A stretch of 64,000 nt of DNA from Pseudomonas_T sp032052615 (GCA_032052615.1 DAMBWF010000007.1:1-64000), one strand, 5' to 3'. Shown: positions 34,325-45,818, numbered from the stretch's first letter. The notes: generated by a model from the letters alone, not told the origin. A program made the numbers and translations.

Positions 34325-35524
34325 ATGGGCGCTTTACCGCAGATCCGAATTCCCGCCACCTACATGCGCGGCGGCACGAGCAAGGGTGTGTTCTTCCGCC
34401 TGGACGACCTGCCGGAGGCGGCGCGCCGCCCCGGGGCGGCCCGCGACGCGCTGTTGCTGCGGGTGATCGGCAGTCCCGACCCTTACGGCAAGCAGATCGA
34501 CGGCATGGGCGGCGCCACCTCCAGCACCAGCAAGACGGTGATCCTGGCGAAGAGCCAGCGTCGCGGGCACGACGTGGACTACCTGTTCGGCCAGGTCTCC
34601 ATCGACACGGCCTTCGTCGACTGGAGCGGAAACTGCGGCAACCTGTCGGCGGCGGTCGGCTCCTTCGCCATCGCCAGCGGGCTGGTGGACGCCGCGCGCG
34701 TTCCCCGGGACGGCACCTGTACCGTGCGCATCTGGCAGGCCAACATCGGCAAGACCATCGTGGCCCAGGTGCCGATCGTGAACGGCGAGGTACAGGAGAG
34801 CGGCGACTTCGAACTGGACGGGGTGACCTTCCCGGCGGCCGAGGTGCAATTGGAGTTTCTCGACCCGGCCGACGATGGCGAAGGCGAGGGTGGCGCGATG
34901 TTCCCCACCGGCAACTTGGTGGACGACCTGGAGGTCCCGGGTGTCGGGACCTTCAAGGCGACCCTGATCAATGCCGGCATCCCGACCATCTTCGTCAACG
35001 CCCAGGACCTGGGCTATACCGGCAGCGAGTTGCAGGACGCCATCAATGGCGACGTGGAGGCGCTGCGTCGCTTCGAGAGCATCCGGGCCCATGGCGCCGT
35101 GCGCATGGGGCTGATCGCCGACCCGGCGGAGGCGGCCCGGCGCCAGCACACGCCGAAGGTGGCGTTCGTTGCGCCCCCGGCGGACTATCTGGCCTCCAGT
35201 GGCAAGATGGTCAAGGCGGAGGAAATCAACCTGCGGGTCCGCGCGCTGTCCATGGGCAAGCTGCACCACGCCATGATGGGAACCGCCGCCGTGGCCATCG
35301 GCACCGCGGCGGCGATCCCCGGCACGCTGGTGAACCAGGCGGCTGGCGGCGGCGAGCGCAGCTCGGTGCGCTTCGGGCATCCGTCCGGGACCCTGCGGGT
35401 GGGCGCCGAGGCGCGCCAGGACGGCGGCGAATGGAAGGTGACCAAAGCCATCATGAGCCGCAGCGCCCGCGTCCTGATGGAAGGGTGGGTGCGGGTACCG
35501 GCCGATACCCTGGAGGGGCACTGA
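34325..35524 (+). CDS. prpF: 2-Methylaconitate cis-trans isomerase
   Basis: PrpF isomerises the 2-methylaconitate released by AcnD so that it can be hydrated to 2-methylisocitrate. The 399-residue protein has the diaminopimelate-epimerase-like fold of the PrpF family. Diagnostic segments are IPATYMRGGTSKGVFF near the N-terminus, DGMGGATSSTSKTVIL, the DWSGNCGNLSAAVG loop with its cysteine, and a C-terminal GHPSGTLRVG. GAGGT lies upstream of the ATG. It is found only alongside acnD, as here. Confidence 0.94.
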   Translation: MGALPQIRIPATYMRGGTSKGVFFRLDDLPEAARRPGAARDALLLRVIGSPDPYGKQIDGMGGATSSTSKTVILAKSQRRGHDVDYLFGQVSIDTAFVDWSGNCGNLSAAVGSFAIASGLVDAARVPRDGTCTVRIWQANIGKTIVAQVPIVNGEVQESGDFELDGVTFPAAEVQLEFLDPADDGEGEGGAMFPTGNLVDDLEVPGVGTFKATLINAGIPTIFVNAQDLGYTGSELQDAINGDVEALRRFESIRAHGAVRMGLIADPAEAARRQHTPKVAFVAPPADYLASSGKMVKAEEINLRVRALSMGKLHHAMMGTAAVAIGTAAAIPGTLVNQAAGGGERSSVRFGHPSGTLRVGAEARQDGGEWKVTKAIMSRSARVLMEGWVRVPADTLEGH

Positions 35525-35619
35525 ATCGAGGAGGACGTCAGGGGCTTTCGCTTGTCCACCTAACGATATGCCTCGTCGGGTGATGCGAACCCGCGATCCC
35601 TTTATTCAGGAGGAACCAC

Positions 35620-37104
35620 ATGAGTGCCAATGTCGACCTGAACGATCGTCCCGCCTACGACCAGGTGCTGCAGGACATCGCCGACTATGTGCTGAACTAC
35701 CGGATCGAGTCCGCCGAGGCCCTGGAAACCGCCCGCTACTGCCTGATGGATACCCTGAGCTGCGGGCTGTTGGCCTTGCGTTTCCCCGAATGCGCCAAGC
35801 ACCTCGGCCCGCTGGTGGAGGGGACGGTGGTGCCCCATGGCGCGCGAGTGCCGGGCACTTCGTTCCGGCTCGACCCGGTCAAGGCGGCCTGGGACATCGG
35901 CGCGATGGTGCGCTGGCTGGACTACAACGACACCTGGCTCGCCGCCGAGTGGGGACACCCCTCCGATAACCTGGGCGGGATCCTCGCCGTCGCCGACCAC
36001 CTGTCCCAGAAGTGGGTCGCCGCCGGCGAGGCGCCGCTGACCATGCGCCAGGTGCTGGACGCGATGATCATGGCCCATGAAATCCAAGGCGTGATGGCCC
36101 TGGAAAACGCCTTCAACCGGGTCGGCCTGGATCATGTGCTGCTGGTCAAGGTGGCGTCCACCGCCGTGGCCGCCAAGCTGATGGGCGCCCATCGCGAGCA
36201 GATACTGGCCGCGCTGTCCCAGGCGTTCGTCGACGGCCAGGCGCTGCGCACCTACCGTCACGCGCCGAATGCCGGCTCGCGCAAGTCCTGGGCGGCCGGC
36301 GATGCCTCCAGCCGTGGTGTGCGCCTGGCCGACATCGCGCTGCGTGGCGAGATGGGCATCCCCGGCGTCCTCACGGCGCCGCAGTGGGGCTTCTACGATG
36401 TGCTGTTCAGCCACACCAACCGCGACCTGGCCACCAAGCCGGCCGACCAGCGCCGGTTCAGTCTGCCCCAGCCGTTCGGGACCTATGTGATGGAGCACGT
36501 GCTGTTCAAGATCAGCTTCCCGGCCGAGTTCCATGCCCAGACCGCCTGCGAGGCCGCGGTGATTCTGCATCCGCGGGTGCGAGACAGGCTGGACGCTATC
36601 GAGCGGATCGTCATCACGACCCAGGAGTCGGCGATCCGCATCATTTCCAAGGTCGGTCCCCTGGCCAATGCCGCCGATCGGGATCACTGCATCCAGTACA
36701 TGGTGGCGGTGCCGCTGCTCTACGGCGACCTGGTCGCCGAGCACTACGAGGATGCCTTCCACGCCAGCCATCCCCTGATCGACCGGCTGCGGGACAAGAT
36801 GGAGGTGGTGGAGGACCCGCGCTACAGCCGGGAGTACCTGGAACCCGGCAAGCGCTCCATCGCCAACGCCGTGCAGGTGTTCTTCGACGACGGCACCTGC
36901 ACCGACAAGGTGGCGGTGGAGTATCCCATCGGCCACCGCCGGCGCCGCGCCGACGGCATCCCGCTGCTGGTGGAGAAATTCAAGGCGAACCTGGCCACGC
37001 GCTTCCCGTGGCAGCGCTGTGCCGAGATTCTTGCCCTGTGCCAGGACCAGGCGCGGCTGGAGGCCACGCCGGTGCATCGCTTCATGGACAAACTGATGAT
37101 CTGA
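35620..37104 (+). CDS. prpD: 2-Methylcitrate dehydratase (PrpD)
   Basis: PrpD is a cofactor-free MmgE/PrpD-family 2-methylcitrate dehydratase. The 494-residue sequence has the family's N-terminal helical domain (DIADYVLNYRI, CLMDTLSCGLLAL, DYNDTWLAAEWGHPSDNLGG) and the C-terminal IGHRRRRADGIPLLVEKF segment. Having both AcnD and PrpD is common in Pseudomonas; PrpD may be redundant or serve another stereoisomer or the hydration step. AGGAGGA seven bases before the ATG is an excellent ribosome site. It is the last gene of the operon and ends seven bases from the convergent LysE gene, with no visible terminator. Confidence 0.94.
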   Translation: MSANVDLNDRPAYDQVLQDIADYVLNYRIESAEALETARYCLMDTLSCGLLALRFPECAKHLGPLVEGTVVPHGARVPGTSFRLDPVKAAWDIGAMVRWLDYNDTWLAAEWGHPSDNLGGILAVADHLSQKWVAAGEAPLTMRQVLDAMIMAHEIQGVMALENAFNRVGLDHVLLVKVASTAVAAKLMGAHREQILAALSQAFVDGQALRTYRHAPNAGSRKSWAAGDASSRGVRLADIALRGEMGIPGVLTAPQWGFYDVLFSHTNRDLATKPADQRRFSLPQPFGTYVMEHVLFKISFPAEFHAQTACEAAVILHPRVRDRLDAIERIVITTQESAIRIISKVGPLANAADRDHCIQYMVAVPLLYGDLVAEHYEDAFHASHPLIDRLRDKMEVVEDPRYSREYLEPGKRSIANAVQVFFDDGTCTDKVAVEYPIGHRRRRADGIPLLVEKFKANLATRFPWQRCAEILALCQDQARLEATPVHRFMDKLMI

Positions 37105-37111
37105 GCCGGGC

Positions 37112-37753
37112 TCAGCGATGGCTGGCGCTGAGCAGCAGGCCGCCGGCGCCGACGAAGAAAGCGCCGGTGGCGCGATTGAGCCGGGCTACGCCGCGCGGCG
37201 TGCGGATCAGGCGACGAATCTGCCAGCCAAACAGGCCGTACACCAGGGAGGCGCAGAATTCGGTCACCAGGTAGGTTCCGCCCAGGTAGATGAATTGCTC
37301 GGTGGTGGGCAGGTCCGGTTTGATGAACTGCGGGAAGATCGCCGCGAACAGCAGGATCGCCTTGGGGTTGCTGATGCCCACCAGGAACTCTTGCAACGCC
37401 AGGCGCCCCAGGCTTCGCTCGGTGGCCGGTGCGTCGCCTGCCGTTTCGCTCAAGCCCAACCCGCTGAAGTCCCGGCTGCGCCAGGCGCGGATACCCAGGT
37501 AAAGCAGGTAGGCCGCGCCGACCCACTTGATCACGGCGAAGGCGGTCTCCGAGGCCAGCAGCATCGCGCCCAGGCCGACGGCGGGTATGACGAGAAAGAG
37601 GGCATAGGCGACCGCCCGACCCACGGTGGCCAATACGGCGCGGGCCACCCCATGGCGAATGCCGTGGTTGAGGGCGCAGAAATTGTTCGGGCCGGGCGTC
37701 AGGGCGATCAACAGGGCGACCGGGAAGAACAGCAAGGCATCCATCGGCGTCAT
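37112..37753 (-). CDS. LysE-family amino-acid exporter
   Basis: A 213-residue inner-membrane protein of the LysE/RhtB family with about six hydrophobic helices and the N-terminal signature ALLIALTPGPNNFCALNHGIRHGV. Members export amino acids or their derivatives. It lies 18 bp downstream of ppsR on the same strand, so it may be transcribed with it, and it converges on prpD. Substrate cannot be read from the sequence. Confidence 0.88.
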   Translation of the reverse strand: MTPMDALLFFPVALLIALTPGPNNFCALNHGIRHGVARAVLATVGRAVAYALFLVIPAVGLGAMLLASETAFAVIKWVGAAYLLYLGIRAWRSRDFSGLGLSETAGDAPATERSLGRLALQEFLVGISNPKAILLFAAIFPQFIKPDLPTTEQFIYLGGTYLVTEFCASLVYGLFGWQIRRLIRTPRGVARLNRATGAFFVGAGGLLLSASHR

Positions 37754-37771
37754 GGCATCGCTCCGTTCGGC

Positions 37772-38590
37772 TTACTTCAGGCGCCGCTCCACACCCTTCT
37801 CCACGAGGATCTTCGCGGAGATCTCTTCCACCGAGAAATGGGTGGAGTTGATGAAGTTGATGTTCTCGCGGCGGAACAGACCCTCCACTTCGCGCACCTC
37901 GAACTCGCACTGGGCGTAGCTGGAATAGCGGCTGTTGGGCTTGCGTTCGTGACGGATGGCGGTCAGGCGGTCGGGATCGATGGTCAGGCCGAACAACTTG
38001 TCCCGGTACGGCTTGAGGGCCGCCGGCAGCACCAGTCGTTCCATGTCTTCCTCGGTCAGCGGGTAGTTCGCCGCACGAATGCCATATTGCATCGCCATAT
38101 ATAGGCACGTGGGCGTTTTGCCGCAGCGTGACACGCCGATCAGAATGAGGTCCGCTTTGTCGTAATAATGAGTCCTGGCGCCATCGTCGTTGTCCAAGGC
38201 GAAGTTCACCGCCTCGATGCGCTCCATGTAGTTGGAGTTGTGGCCAATGGAGTGGGACTTGCCGACGGAGTAGGAGGAGTGCGAAGTCAGTTCCTGCTCC
38301 AGCGGAGAAAGAAAGGTCGAGAAGATATCGATCATGAACCCATTGGATGTCGCCATGATGTCGCGAATTTCCTGGTTCACGATGGTGTCGAAGATGATCG
38401 GCCGCGCGCCGTCCGCCTCTGCCGCGGTATTGATTTGCTGTACCATGGCGCGCGCTTTATCCACCGTGTCGATATACGGCCGGGTAAGTTTGGTGAACGT
38501 GATCGTTTCGAACTGCGCCAGGAGACTTTGGCCGAGGGTTTCGGCGGTGATGCCGGTGCCATCGGAAATGAAGAAAGCGGTTCGTTTCAT
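37772..38590 (-). CDS. ppsR: PEP synthase regulatory protein (bifunctional kinase/pyrophosphorylase)
   Basis: PpsR (DUF299 family) switches PEP synthase off by ADP-dependent phosphorylation of a threonine near its catalytic histidine and on again by Pi-dependent dephosphorylation. The 272-residue protein has the N-terminal FFISDGTGITAETLGQSLL and the P-loop GVSRCGKT (152-159). The start at MKRTAFFISDG fits the family; a 26-codon upstream extension was rejected. It is divergent from ppsA, with 177 bp between the two starts. Confidence 0.94.
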   Translation of the reverse strand: MKRTAFFISDGTGITAETLGQSLLAQFETITFTKLTRPYIDTVDKARAMVQQINTAAEADGARPIIFDTIVNQEIRDIMATSNGFMIDIFSTFLSPLEQELTSHSSYSVGKSHSIGHNSNYMERIEAVNFALDNDDGARTHYYDKADLILIGVSRCGKTPTCLYMAMQYGIRAANYPLTEEDMERLVLPAALKPYRDKLFGLTIDPDRLTAIRHERKPNSRYSSYAQCEFEVREVEGLFRRENINFINSTHFSVEEISAKILVEKGVERRLK

Positions 38591-38767
38591 ATACGCCAAA
38601 GCCTTAAGGTAGGAACGATTCTTGGCTATGATAGGCCCGCTTCGTCTGGGGCCATTGCAGCGCGGCATTGTGACTTATTTTTCGGGGCTTATGCCAGAAT
38701 CCAGCGGAGCCGCTTCGCCGTTCAAAGACGATGGGCGAGCGTTTCCCAATTAAGTGGAGAGATCACC

Positions 38768-41140
<2,373 letters not shown>

Positions 41141-41159
41141 TCGTCCGACCATACCGACA

Positions 41160-41186
41160 GGGCGGGGCTTGACCCCGCCCTTTTTT
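41160..41186 (+). terminator. Rho-independent terminator after ppsA
   Basis: GGGCGGGG (41160-41167) pairs with CCCCGCCC (41173-41180) around CTTGA and is followed by six Ts. Confidence 0.92.
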
Positions 41187-41199
41187 GTGCACGACATCC

Positions 41200-42168
41200 A
41201 TGCAAAGCAGTAGCGAGCTGTTTCCCGTGGCGCTGGTGAGCGCCGAGTTACGCCGTGATCTCACCGAAGACATTTACCTGCTCAAGCCCAACAACAGTCC
41301 CGACCTCTCCGTGGAGCTGGCCGTCACTCGGCTGGGTCTCCTGCACCGGGAGGCGCAGCGTGGCATGCCGGTCATCCTGGTGCATGGCAGCTTTTCCAAT
41401 CGCCGCTTCTGGTATTCCCCCAAGGGCATCGGGTTGGGGCCTCATCTGGTCCGGGCCGGTTTCGATGTCTGGATCGTGGAAATGCGCGGGCATGGCCTGT
41501 CGCCGCGCAACCAGGACTATGCCCGCAACCGGGTCGCCGATTACGCCCGCTACGACCTGCCCGCGCTCGCGGCGTTCGTGACCGAGCAGACCGGTCGGGC
41601 CCCGCACTGGGTCGGCCATTCCCTGGGCGGCATTACCTTGGCCGCGGCCTTGGGGGGTGGCCATCTGGCCACGACCCAGGTGGCCTCGCTCGTCATGCTG
41701 GGTAGCCAGGTGAGCCAGGGCCACTGGCTCTTGAAATGCCCGCCCGTGGAGTGGCTGGCTCGCGGGGTATTCGGCCGCTCGGGCGAGTTGTCCGGTCCCC
41801 GCTGGCGGCGTGGCCCGGAGTCCGAACCCGCGGGCGTCATCCTGGAGAGTCTGCGCTGGCACGGCTTGTTCGGTCGTTTCTGCGAGGGCCGGACGGACTG
41901 GTCCGCCGGGCTCGCCCACGTCCAGACACCCGTGTTGGCGTTGGCTGGCAATGGAGACCGACAGGACCCGCCCGCGGCCTGTTTCGCCCTGGCTGAACGG
42001 TTCGGTGGCCCCACCCGGTTTCTGAGCCTGGGTCGCGCTCGAGGGTTCGAGGTGGACTACGGCCACGTGGACATGGTGGTCAGCCAGAGCGCGCAACGGG
42101 AAGTCTGGCCTTTGATTGCCCACTGGCTGGCCCACGGCGACTTGCCCGCGGAACCGTCGGCGGGCTAA
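41200..42168 (+). CDS. Alpha/beta-hydrolase (esterase/deacylase type)
   Basis: This 322-residue alpha/beta-hydrolase has the oxyanion-hole HGSFS (62-66), the nucleophile elbow GHSLGG (139-144, Ser141) and a late histidine in DYGHVDMVVS. No signal peptide is present. It corresponds in position and type to the esterase found beside rraA and ppsA in P. aeruginosa. It probably hydrolyses short acyl esters; the real substrate is unknown. The ATG at 41200 is preferred over an in-frame TTG within the ppsA terminator. The following genes (Rieske, rraA-like, cmaX) are on the same strand with short gaps. Confidence 0.82.
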   Translation: MQSSSELFPVALVSAELRRDLTEDIYLLKPNNSPDLSVELAVTRLGLLHREAQRGMPVILVHGSFSNRRFWYSPKGIGLGPHLVRAGFDVWIVEMRGHGLSPRNQDYARNRVADYARYDLPALAAFVTEQTGRAPHWVGHSLGGITLAAALGGGHLATTQVASLVMLGSQVSQGHWLLKCPPVEWLARGVFGRSGELSGPRWRRGPESEPAGVILESLRWHGLFGRFCEGRTDWSAGLAHVQTPVLALAGNGDRQDPPAACFALAERFGGPTRFLSLGRARGFEVDYGHVDMVVSQSAQREVWPLIAHWLAHGDLPAEPSAG

Positions 42169-42203
42169 AAGAGAGCGTGCCGACAGCCAGAAGGAGAGCA
42201 GGC

Positions 42204-42503
42204 ATGTTCGTGGCGCTCGAGCGCCTGGTCCGTCTGGATGACGGATACCGGCGAGTCTTCCAGGTACAAGGGCGACAAATCCTATTGATCGTCGCGAATA
42301 GTCGCCCCATCCTGCTGGAAAACCGCTGTCCCCATCAGGGCGCTCCCTTGCACAACGGAACGCTCGACGGTAGGGTGCTGCGCTGCCCGCGTCATGGCTT
42401 TGCCTTCGATCTGGATAGCGGGCGGGCGCTCGATGCGCCATGCGCTCCCCTGCATCTGCTGGCGCCGGCCTACGACGGCGACCGCATCGGCCTCGACCTC
42501 TAG
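42204..42503 (+). CDS. Small Rieske [2Fe-2S] protein
   Basis: This 99-residue single-domain protein has the complete Rieske signature: Cys42-Pro-His44 in RCPHQGAPL and Cys61-Pro-Arg-His64 in RCPRHGFAFDL. The sequence is like the ferredoxin components of dioxygenases and NirD-type proteins, but no oxygenase or reductase partner is nearby. AAGGAGAG precedes the ATG at 42204, nine codons inside a longer open frame. It sits between the esterase and the rraA-like gene with small gaps and is probably co-transcribed. An electron carrier role is predicted from the cluster; its partner is unknown. Confidence 0.85.
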   Translation: MFVALERLVRLDDGYRRVFQVQGRQILLIVANSRPILLENRCPHQGAPLHNGTLDGRVLRCPRHGFAFDLDSGRALDAPCAPLHLLAPAYDGDRIGLDL

Positions 42504-42519
42504 CCCTCAGGAGATTTCC

Positions 42520-43008
42520 ATGCAATATGTCACGCCCGATCTCTGCGACGCTTATCCGGACCTGATCCAAGTGGTCGAACCCATGTTCAGCAACTTCGGC
42601 GGTCGCGATTCCTTCGGAGGCGAAATCGTCACCGTGAAGTGCTTCGAGGACAATTCGCGGGTCAAGGAACTGGTGGAACGGCCCGGCGTCGGCAAGGTGA
42701 TGGTCGTGGACGGCGGCGGCTCGTTGCGGCGCGCCCTGTTGGGCGACATGCTGGCGGAAAAGGCGGCGAAAAACGGTTGGGAAGGCATCATCGTCTATGG
42801 CTGCATTCGAGACGTGGACGTGATCGCCCAGACCGACTTGGGCGTGCAGGCCCTGGCAAGCCACCCGCTGAAGACCGACAAGCGCGGCATCGGCGATATC
42901 GATGTGCCCGTTACCTTCGGTGGGGTTACCTTCCGCCCTGGCGAGTATGTCTATGCCGACAACAACGGCATCATCCAGTCGCCGAAACCGTTGCAGATGC
43001 CGGACTGA
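42520..43008 (+). CDS. rraA: RraA-family protein (regulator of ribonuclease E activity)
   Basis: This 162-residue protein matches RraA/DlpA-like proteins throughout: YVTPDLCDAYPDLIQVVEPMF at the start, FGGRDSFGGEIVTVKCFEDNS, GGGSLRRALLGDMLAEKAAKNGW and IVYGCIRDVDVI. In E. coli RraA binds RNase E and dampens mRNA decay. Members with Gly-Asp and Arg-Asp residues, as here, can also show 4-hydroxy-4-methyl-2-oxoglutarate or oxaloacetate lyase activity, so either role is possible. TCAGGAGAT lies upstream of the ATG at 42520. It is followed three bases later by cmaX. Confidence 0.88.
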   Translation: MQYVTPDLCDAYPDLIQVVEPMFSNFGGRDSFGGEIVTVKCFEDNSRVKELVERPGVGKVMVVDGGGSLRRALLGDMLAEKAAKNGWEGIIVYGCIRDVDVIAQTDLGVQALASHPLKTDKRGIGDIDVPVTFGGVTFRPGEYVYADNNGIIQSPKPLQMPD

Positions 43009-43011
43009 AGC

Positions 43012-44013
43012 ATGGTCGCTCAGGAGCAGCCGTACGCTCTGGACGGGTTGGTACATGGTTTCGTGCTGGACGGTCGAGGGGGCGCTCGCCAGCTAGAGGG
43101 CGCCGAGCTGGACCGCCTGCGGCTGGGTGAGGAGGAAGCCCTGTGGCTGCACTGGGATCGCAGCCATCCCTCGGCCCGGGCCTGGCTGCGGAGCGCCAGC
43201 GGTCTCGACGCATTCGCCTGCGACCTGCTGCTGGAGGAAGGCACGCGCCCACGGGCCCTTCCCTTGGGCAACGAACAGCTCCTGCTCTTTCTGCGCGGGG
43301 TCAATCTGAACCCCGGCGCGGAACCCGAGGACATGGTGGCCGTGCGTATCTTCGCCGAGGCTCGCCAAGTCATTTCGCTACGACTGCGACCGCTGCGGGC
43401 GACCGACGCGGTCATCGCCGATTGGGCCAAGGGCGAAGGTCCGAAGACGCCGTCCGAACTGATCCTGTATCTCGCCCACTACCTGACCGACAAGGTGGAC
43501 GGCCTGATCGTCGAGTTATCCGACCAAGTCGACCTCCAAGAGGAAGCGATCGACAACGACGAGCGCTACCTGCCGGACCACGGGCAAATGCTGCAGGTTC
43601 GTCGTCGGGCGGCTGGCTTGCGCCGTTTCCTGGCGCCCCAGCGGGATATCCCTGGGCAACTGATACGGAACCGCCTGGCCTGGTTCGCTGAAGACGACAT
43701 TCGTTACTGGAATGAGCTGAGCAACCGGCTCACCCGGTACCTGGAGGAACTCGAACTGATCCGCGAGCGGGTAGGACTGGTGCTGGAGTCCGAACACCAG
43801 CGTACGAGCGAGCGGACCAACCGCACCATGTACCTGTTGGGGATCGTCACCGGTTTCTTCCTGCCTCTGAGCTTCATCACCGGCTTGCTCGGCATCAATG
43901 TCGGCGGCATGCCCGGTGCCGATAACCCCGAAGGCTTCATGGTCGCCTGCCTGGCGATCATGGCCGTCGCGGGTTTCCAGTGGTGGTTGTTCCGTCGCCT
44001 GCGCTGGCTCTGA
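43012..44013 (+). CDS. cmaX: CorA/ZntB-type membrane transporter CmaX
   Basis: This 333-residue protein has a long cytoplasmic part rich in helices (EEAIDNDERYLPDHGQ, then coiled segments) and two C-terminal transmembrane helices. Between them lies the signature GIN (294-296) in GLLGINVGGMPG, as in ZntB rather than the GMN of CorA. A divalent-cation channel or efflux role is expected. The name follows the conserved Pseudomonas cluster cmaX-crfX-cmpX-sigX-oprF. The gene starts three bases after rraA. Cation specificity cannot be read here. Confidence 0.88.
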   Translation: MVAQEQPYALDGLVHGFVLDGRGGARQLEGAELDRLRLGEEEALWLHWDRSHPSARAWLRSASGLDAFACDLLLEEGTRPRALPLGNEQLLLFLRGVNLNPGAEPEDMVAVRIFAEARQVISLRLRPLRATDAVIADWAKGEGPKTPSELILYLAHYLTDKVDGLIVELSDQVDLQEEAIDNDERYLPDHGQMLQVRRRAAGLRRFLAPQRDIPGQLIRNRLAWFAEDDIRYWNELSNRLTRYLEELELIRERVGLVLESEHQRTSERTNRTMYLLGIVTGFFLPLSFITGLLGINVGGMPGADNPEGFMVACLAIMAVAGFQWWLFRRLRWL

Positions 44014-44070
44014 GTGTGACCTTGGCGCCGGCAATCGCGTCTAGCCGACATATTCAACCATGAGGTGGAC

Positions 44071-44316
44071 ATGAGCGATCCGTTCGAAGAATCACTGCGC
44101 GACTTGCTGAAGGTCTCTTCGACGACCCACGATGACGATGCCGCTCTGGGCCGGGTATTGAAAACGGCCAACCGGCAGGTTGGGGCGGGAGACTTGTTCA
44201 GTCTGATGGGGCATTGGTTTTCCGCCATGATGATCGCCGTGAACAACGGCTCTCCCCATCTGGCCCCGGTATCTCGTCGCGCCTCCGCTACCCGTTCCGC
44301 AGACAAGGTTGATTGA
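44071..44316 (+). CDS. crfX: CrfX, small protein of the sigX cluster
   Basis: An 81-residue soluble protein with an acidic N-terminus (MSDPFEESLRDLLKVSSTTHDDDAALGRVLKTANRQ) and a short hydrophobic patch near residues 43-58. It matches the small gene that always lies between cmaX and cmpX in Pseudomonas. Function is not established. The ATG at 44071 follows GAGGTGG. It is three bases upstream of cmpX, so the two are probably translated together. Confidence 0.85.
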   Translation: MSDPFEESLRDLLKVSSTTHDDDAALGRVLKTANRQVGAGDLFSLMGHWFSAMMIAVNNGSPHLAPVSRRASATRSADKVD

Positions 44317-44319
44317 CAC

Positions 44320-45144
44320 ATGGAATTCGATCCCTGGACCCAGAGTCTGGTAAACGCGATGACGACGATGTGGGGCTCTGTCGCAGCCTTCATTCCGCGC
44401 CTGTTCGGGGCGCTGGTGGTGATTCTGCTGGGGTTCGTCGTCGCCAAATTGCTCGACACGTTGCTATCCAAACTGCTGGCCAAGCTGGGCTTGGATCGCC
44501 TGATGGCAGGTACCGGCCTGAACAAGATGCTGGCGCGAGTCGGCATCCAGGTGCCCGTTTCCACCTTGATTGGCAAGATCGTCTATTGGTTCGTGCTGCT
44601 GATCTTCTTCGTCTCGGCCGCGGAATCCCTCGGGCTGGAGCGGGTTTCGGCCACGCTGGATGTCTTTGCCCTCTATCTGCCCAAGGTATTCGGCGCGGCG
44701 CTGATCATGCTCGCCGGGGTGCTGCTCGCGCAGTTGGCCAATAGCCTGGTGCGTGGCGCCGCGGAAGGGGTCGGCCTGGAGTATGCCAACGGCCTGGGGC
44801 GAATCGCCCAGGTCATGGTGGTGATCGTCAGCCTCTCGGTGGCCATCGGCCAGCTCGAAGTGAAGACCGAGCTTCTGAACAACATCATCGCCATCGTGCT
44901 GATCTCTATTGGGCTGGCCGCCGCTCTCGCGCTGGGCCTGGGTAGCCGAGACATCGCCGGGCAGATTCTGGCGGGCATCTATGTCCGTGAGCTGTTCACC
45001 GTGGGGCAGCGGGTCAGGATCGGCGAGCTCGAGGGGCACATCGAGGAAATCGGCACGGTAAAAACGGTCGTGCTGACCGAAACGGGAGAACTGGTCTCCG
45101 TTGCCAATCGCCTGTTGCTCGATCAGCAAGTCCGCAGCCGCTGA
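44320..45144 (+). CDS. cmpX: Mechanosensitive-channel-related membrane protein CmpX
   Basis: This 274-residue inner-membrane protein has about four to five hydrophobic helices (about residues 20-45, 85-105, 120-145, 165-190, 195-215). A soluble C-terminal beta-rich domain follows, with the segment RELFTVGQRVRIGELEGHIEEIG that recalls MscS. It belongs to the conserved-TM MscS-like family. In Pseudomonas cmpX is linked to membrane homeostasis and SigX activity. It lies directly upstream of sigX. Confidence 0.88.
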   Translation: MEFDPWTQSLVNAMTTMWGSVAAFIPRLFGALVVILLGFVVAKLLDTLLSKLLAKLGLDRLMAGTGLNKMLARVGIQVPVSTLIGKIVYWFVLLIFFVSAAESLGLERVSATLDVFALYLPKVFGAALIMLAGVLLAQLANSLVRGAAEGVGLEYANGLGRIAQVMVVIVSLSVAIGQLEVKTELLNNIIAIVLISIGLAAALALGLGSRDIAGQILAGIYVRELFTVGQRVRIGELEGHIEEIGTVKTVVLTETGELVSVANRLLLDQQVRSR

Positions 45145-45230
45145 TGGCCCGCCCGATCTGGTAATGTATGCCGTTTGCCGATGCCACGCTTTTCGCGCAT
45201 CGGCTTGACCTGACAGCTGGCCCGACTCGC

Positions 45231-45818
45231 TTGAACACGCCATCGCTTCCCCCGCGTTATGACCCCCGCGAGCTTTCGGATGAGGAGCTGGTGCAGCGCG
45301 CCCATGGTGAGTTGTTCCATGTCACTCGCGCCTATGAGGAGCTGATGCGCCGTTATCAACGGACCCTGTTCAACGTATGTGCGAGATATTTAGGGAACGA
45401 GCGCGACGCGGACGATGTCTGCCAGGAGGTGATGCTGAAAGTGCTCTATGGGTTGAAGAATTTCGAAGGAAAATCGAAGTTTAAGACTTGGCTCTACAGC
45501 ATTACCTACAACGAGTGCATCACTCAGTACCGTAAAGAGCGACGCAAGCGCCGTCTATTGGATGCGCTGAGCCTGGACCCGTTGGAGGAAGCCTCGGAAG
45601 AAAAGGCGCCCAAGCCTGAGGAACGCGGTGGACTTGACCGCTGGCTGGTGCATGTCAATCCGATCGATCGAGAGATTCTGGTGCTACGCTTCGTCGCAGA
45701 ACTGGAATTCCAAGAAATCGCTGACATTATGCATATGGGCCTGAGCGCGACGAAGATGCGCTATAAGCGTGCTCTGGATCGGCTACGCGAAAAATTTTCA
45801 GGTATGATCGAAACTTAG
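45231..45818 (+). CDS. sigX: ECF sigma factor SigX
   Basis: SigX is an extracytoplasmic-function sigma factor that drives oprF and fatty-acid/envelope genes. The 195-residue protein has region 2 (YEELMRRYQRTLFNVCARYLG, then DADDVCQEVMLKVLYGLKNF) and region 4 (NPIDREILVLRFVAELEFQEIADIMHMGLSATKMRYKRALDRL). No anti-sigma gene follows it. I chose the TTG at 45231, which gives (M)NTPSLPPRYDPRELSDEEL and the family length. The open frame starts at an ATG at 45168, whose 21 extra residues lack similarity, but it remains possible because the TTG has a weak ribosome site. Confidence 0.9.
   Translation: MNTPSLPPRYDPRELSDEELVQRAHGELFHVTRAYEELMRRYQRTLFNVCARYLGNERDADDVCQEVMLKVLYGLKNFEGKSKFKTWLYSITYNECITQYRKERRKRRLLDALSLDPLEEASEEKAPKPEERGGLDRWLVHVNPIDREILVLRFVAELEFQEIADIMHMGLSATKMRYKRALDRLREKFSGMIET

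Noticed and set aside
30259..34359. 1366-codon open frame on the minus strand opposite prpC and acnD
   Set aside because: It mirrors the codon structure of prpC/acnD in GC-rich DNA, has a low-complexity Gly/His/Gln/Arg-rich translation and matches no family.
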